A DNA stretch of 64,000 nt from Microbacterium elymi (GTDB lineage: Bacteria; Actinomycetota; Actinomycetes; Actinomycetales; Microbacteriaceae): NCBI RefSeq assembly GCF_021582895.2, contig NZ_CP091139.2:1240001-1304000 (forward strand). Reading direction: 5' to 3'. The translations under genes were made by a program, and so were the position numbers. Below the pieces are notes generated by a model. It saw nothing but the letters and a program-made list of their open reading frames with translations, made no database searches and was not told where the DNA came from. How positions within the stretch are numbered: position 1 is the first letter of the stretch; each line of letters opens with the position of its first letter. Shown here piece after piece: positions 61,958 through 64,000 of this stretch.

Positions 61958-63130
61958 TCAGACCCGGGCCGGAAGGTCGGTGCGCACCCAGGCGGAGTCG
62001 TTCGCCGCACTGCGCACGACGGCGGCGAGCACGCGCTGCACGCCCAGCCCCTCGGCGAACGTCGGATGCGGGTCGATGCCGTCATGCAGCGCCGCGACGA
62101 GGTCGACGACCTGGTGGACGAACCCGTGCTCGTAGCCGAGCATATGGCCGGTCGGCCACCACGCCGCCATGTACGGATGCTCCGGTTCGGTCACGAGGAT
62201 CTTCGCGAACCCCTGCCGGTCGGCGGGGGCGGTGCGGTCGTAGAACTGCAGGCTGTTGAGGTCTTCGAGGTCGAACGCGAGAGCCCCCTTGTCGCCCGAC
62301 ACCTCGATCGTGAGCGCGTTCTTGCGCCCGGTCGCGAACCGGGTCGCCTCGAACGAGACGAGCGCTCCGCTCGACAGCCGGCCAGTGAAGATCGCGGCGT
62401 CGTCGACGGTGACCTCGCCGTATCCGTCGGCGGCCACGCCGGAGAGCCCCGTTCCGGACCGCAGGCAGCGGGCGCTGCTTCACGATCGTCTCGAGGGTGC
62501 CCGACACCGCCTCGACGGTCTGGCCGGTGACGAACTGGGCCATGTCGATGATGTGCGCGCCGATGTCGCCCAGCGCCCCCGAACCGGCGTGTTCCTTCTG
62601 CAGCCGCCACGCCAGCGGCGCCTCGGGGTCGACGAGCCAGTCCTGACGGTACGCGGCCCGCACCTGCTGCACCGTCCCGATCGTGCCCTGGGCGATGAGG
62701 TCGCGCAGGAACGTCACGGCCGGGACGCGACGGTACGTGAAGCCCACCATCGCCTTCGCGCCACGGTCGGCGGCACGCTCGGCCGCGGCGAGCATCGCCT
62801 CGGCCTCCGCCACGGAGTTGGCGAGCGGCTTCTCGCAGAGCACGTGCTTGCCGGCTTCGAGTGCGGCGATCGCGATCTCGGCGTGCGAGTCTCCGGGCGT
62901 GACGATGTCGACGACGTCGATGTCGTCGCGGGCGATCACCTCACGCCAGTCGGTCGCCGACTCGGTCCATCCCCAATGCGACGCGGCCTGGGCCACGGCA
63001 TCCGTATTCCTGCCGACCAGCACGCGCATCTCGATTTCTTCGGGCAGGTCGAACACCGCCGGCGCCTGCCGCCAGCCGACGGAGTGTGCGGCGCCCATGA
63101 AGCCGTACCCGATCATCGCCACCCGGAGGG

Positions 63131-63134
<4 letters not shown>
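61958..63134 (-). CDS. Gfo/Idh/MocA-family dehydrogenase 2, DgpA-like (one slip)
   Basis: A 391-residue NAD-dependent oxidoreductase. [20 protein letters not shown] is the nucleotide motif; [20 protein letters not shown] contains the EKP Lys, and [17 protein letters not shown] follows. An extra base at 62462 (GCAGC to GCAGGC) is undone, giving [23 protein letters not shown] 63134 overlaps the DUF6379 stop. In DgpABC, this enzyme oxidises the glucosyl C3 hydroxyl before cleavage; the role here is by position and family. Confidence 0.85.
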
Positions 63135-63546
<412 letters not shown>

Positions 63547-63560
63547 GATGTTCCTCGCTG

Positions 63561-64000
63561 TCAGGCCGGGACGATGGCGTCTTCGATCGCACGCCGCATG
63601 AGCGCGTCGCTGCTTCTTCACGAGCTCGATGGGATCCGCCTCGCCCAGGTCGCTGAACGCGTGCCCCTCCCACTCGCTGGAGAGGTATCCCTGGTAGCCG
63701 CCGGTCACGAACTGGCGCACGATGCGCGGGATGTCCATCGCGGGCTCGTCGCCGTTCGCGTCGATGTCATAGAACTTCGCGTGCACATGGAAGATCTGCG
63801 GCATGATGTCGAGCCACTCCTCCGGCGGCACCAGGCCGTGCATGTTGAACGCGAGGCGGGTGAAGGGGCCGAACCGCACCGGGTCGACGCCTTCGCCGCG
63901 CAGGTAGTCCTCGAACGCCTGATTGCGCACGTGCATCGGCTCGGGCCGGTGCCAGATCTCGTCCATCACGGGGAAGTGCCGCTCGTCGAGCCCCATCTTC
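63561..64000 (-). CDS. TIM-barrel sugar isomerase/epimerase, DgpC-like, C-terminal part
   Basis: The gene runs off the right edge, leaving about the last 146 residues: LDERHFPVMDEIWHRPEPMH, HVHAKFYDIDANGDEPAMDI and GYQGYLSSEWEGHAFSDLGE. A shift near 63612 (GCAGC site) hides the end, which reads VKKQHALMRRAIEDAIVPA once corrected. The barrel motif SSEWEGH equals SSEYEGH of the protein at 40512-41414. Large subunit of a probable C- or O-glycoside deglycosidase. Confidence 0.8.

Overview
The window is about 70% G+C DNA with tightly packed genes, GTG starts, ATGA overlaps, a DUF222/HNH protein and actinobacterial housekeeping genes (radA, clpC, class II glyS). It looks like a chromosomal segment of an actinobacterium close to Microbacterium; the genus is inferred from gene content and style, not from a marker gene. 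The assembly carries a striking systematic error-like pattern: at least 30 genes are broken by one-base insertions at GCAGC/GCTGC sites (giving GCAAGC, GCAGGC, GCTTGC or GCCTGC), plus about a dozen homopolymer slips. Undoing each slip restores full-length family-like proteins, so these genes are annotated as whole CDSs spanning the shifts.

Left part (1-12.9 kb): the end of a GH127-like glycosidase, a LacI-type regulator and a secreted modular glycoside hydrolase (barrel, ricin-type repeats, LamG-like and PxKF domains) that carries a LacI-like operator upstream; small stress-type genes (SnoaL-like, AHSA1/HxlR pair with palindromic boxes); a tRNA-Ser(CGA) whose 3' end is duplicated 678 bp away around a decayed toxin-antitoxin remnant; then a MetE-like protein, L-lactate dehydrogenase, radA, an SseB-like gene and a membrane-anchored protein.

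Middle part (12.9-38.4 kb): a mycofactocin-associated cluster (MftR-type regulator, a short ORF, three mycofactocin-type SDRs, a MoxR ATPase with a VWA partner and MftD) with no mftABC in the window; then clpC, a DUF559 endonuclease flanked by copies of an inverted-repeat hairpin, a HhH-GPD protein, a universal stress protein, an acyl-CoA synthetase, an HNH/DUF222 protein, glyS, a DUF4870 protein, a methyltransferase, menC-like, a GNAT, two transporters and several short repeats.

Right part (38-64 kb) is a catabolic island for plant glycosides and aromatics. It opens with a MarR-controlled secreted tannase/feruloyl esterase. Next comes a CarABC-like set (GMC 3-oxidase, DUF6379 protein, TIM-barrel protein) with an MFS transporter, then a six-gene aromatic operon (extradiol dioxygenase, two FAH-family hydrolases, flavin monooxygenase, amidohydrolase, MBL hydrolase). 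A ROK-regulated second DUF6379/TIM-barrel pair with a Gfo/Idh dehydrogenase follows, then a TetR-controlled set of three TIM-barrel isomerases with SnoaL-like and ThuA proteins. The window ends in a third, DgpABC-like operon (TIM barrel, DUF6379, Gfo/Idh, TIM barrel). The shared logic is oxidation of a sugar to its 3-keto form, cleavage of the glycosidic C-C or C-O bond, and breakdown of sugar and aglycone. Three separate deglycosidase modules with two kinds of 3-oxidase in 24 kb is the most notable biology here.
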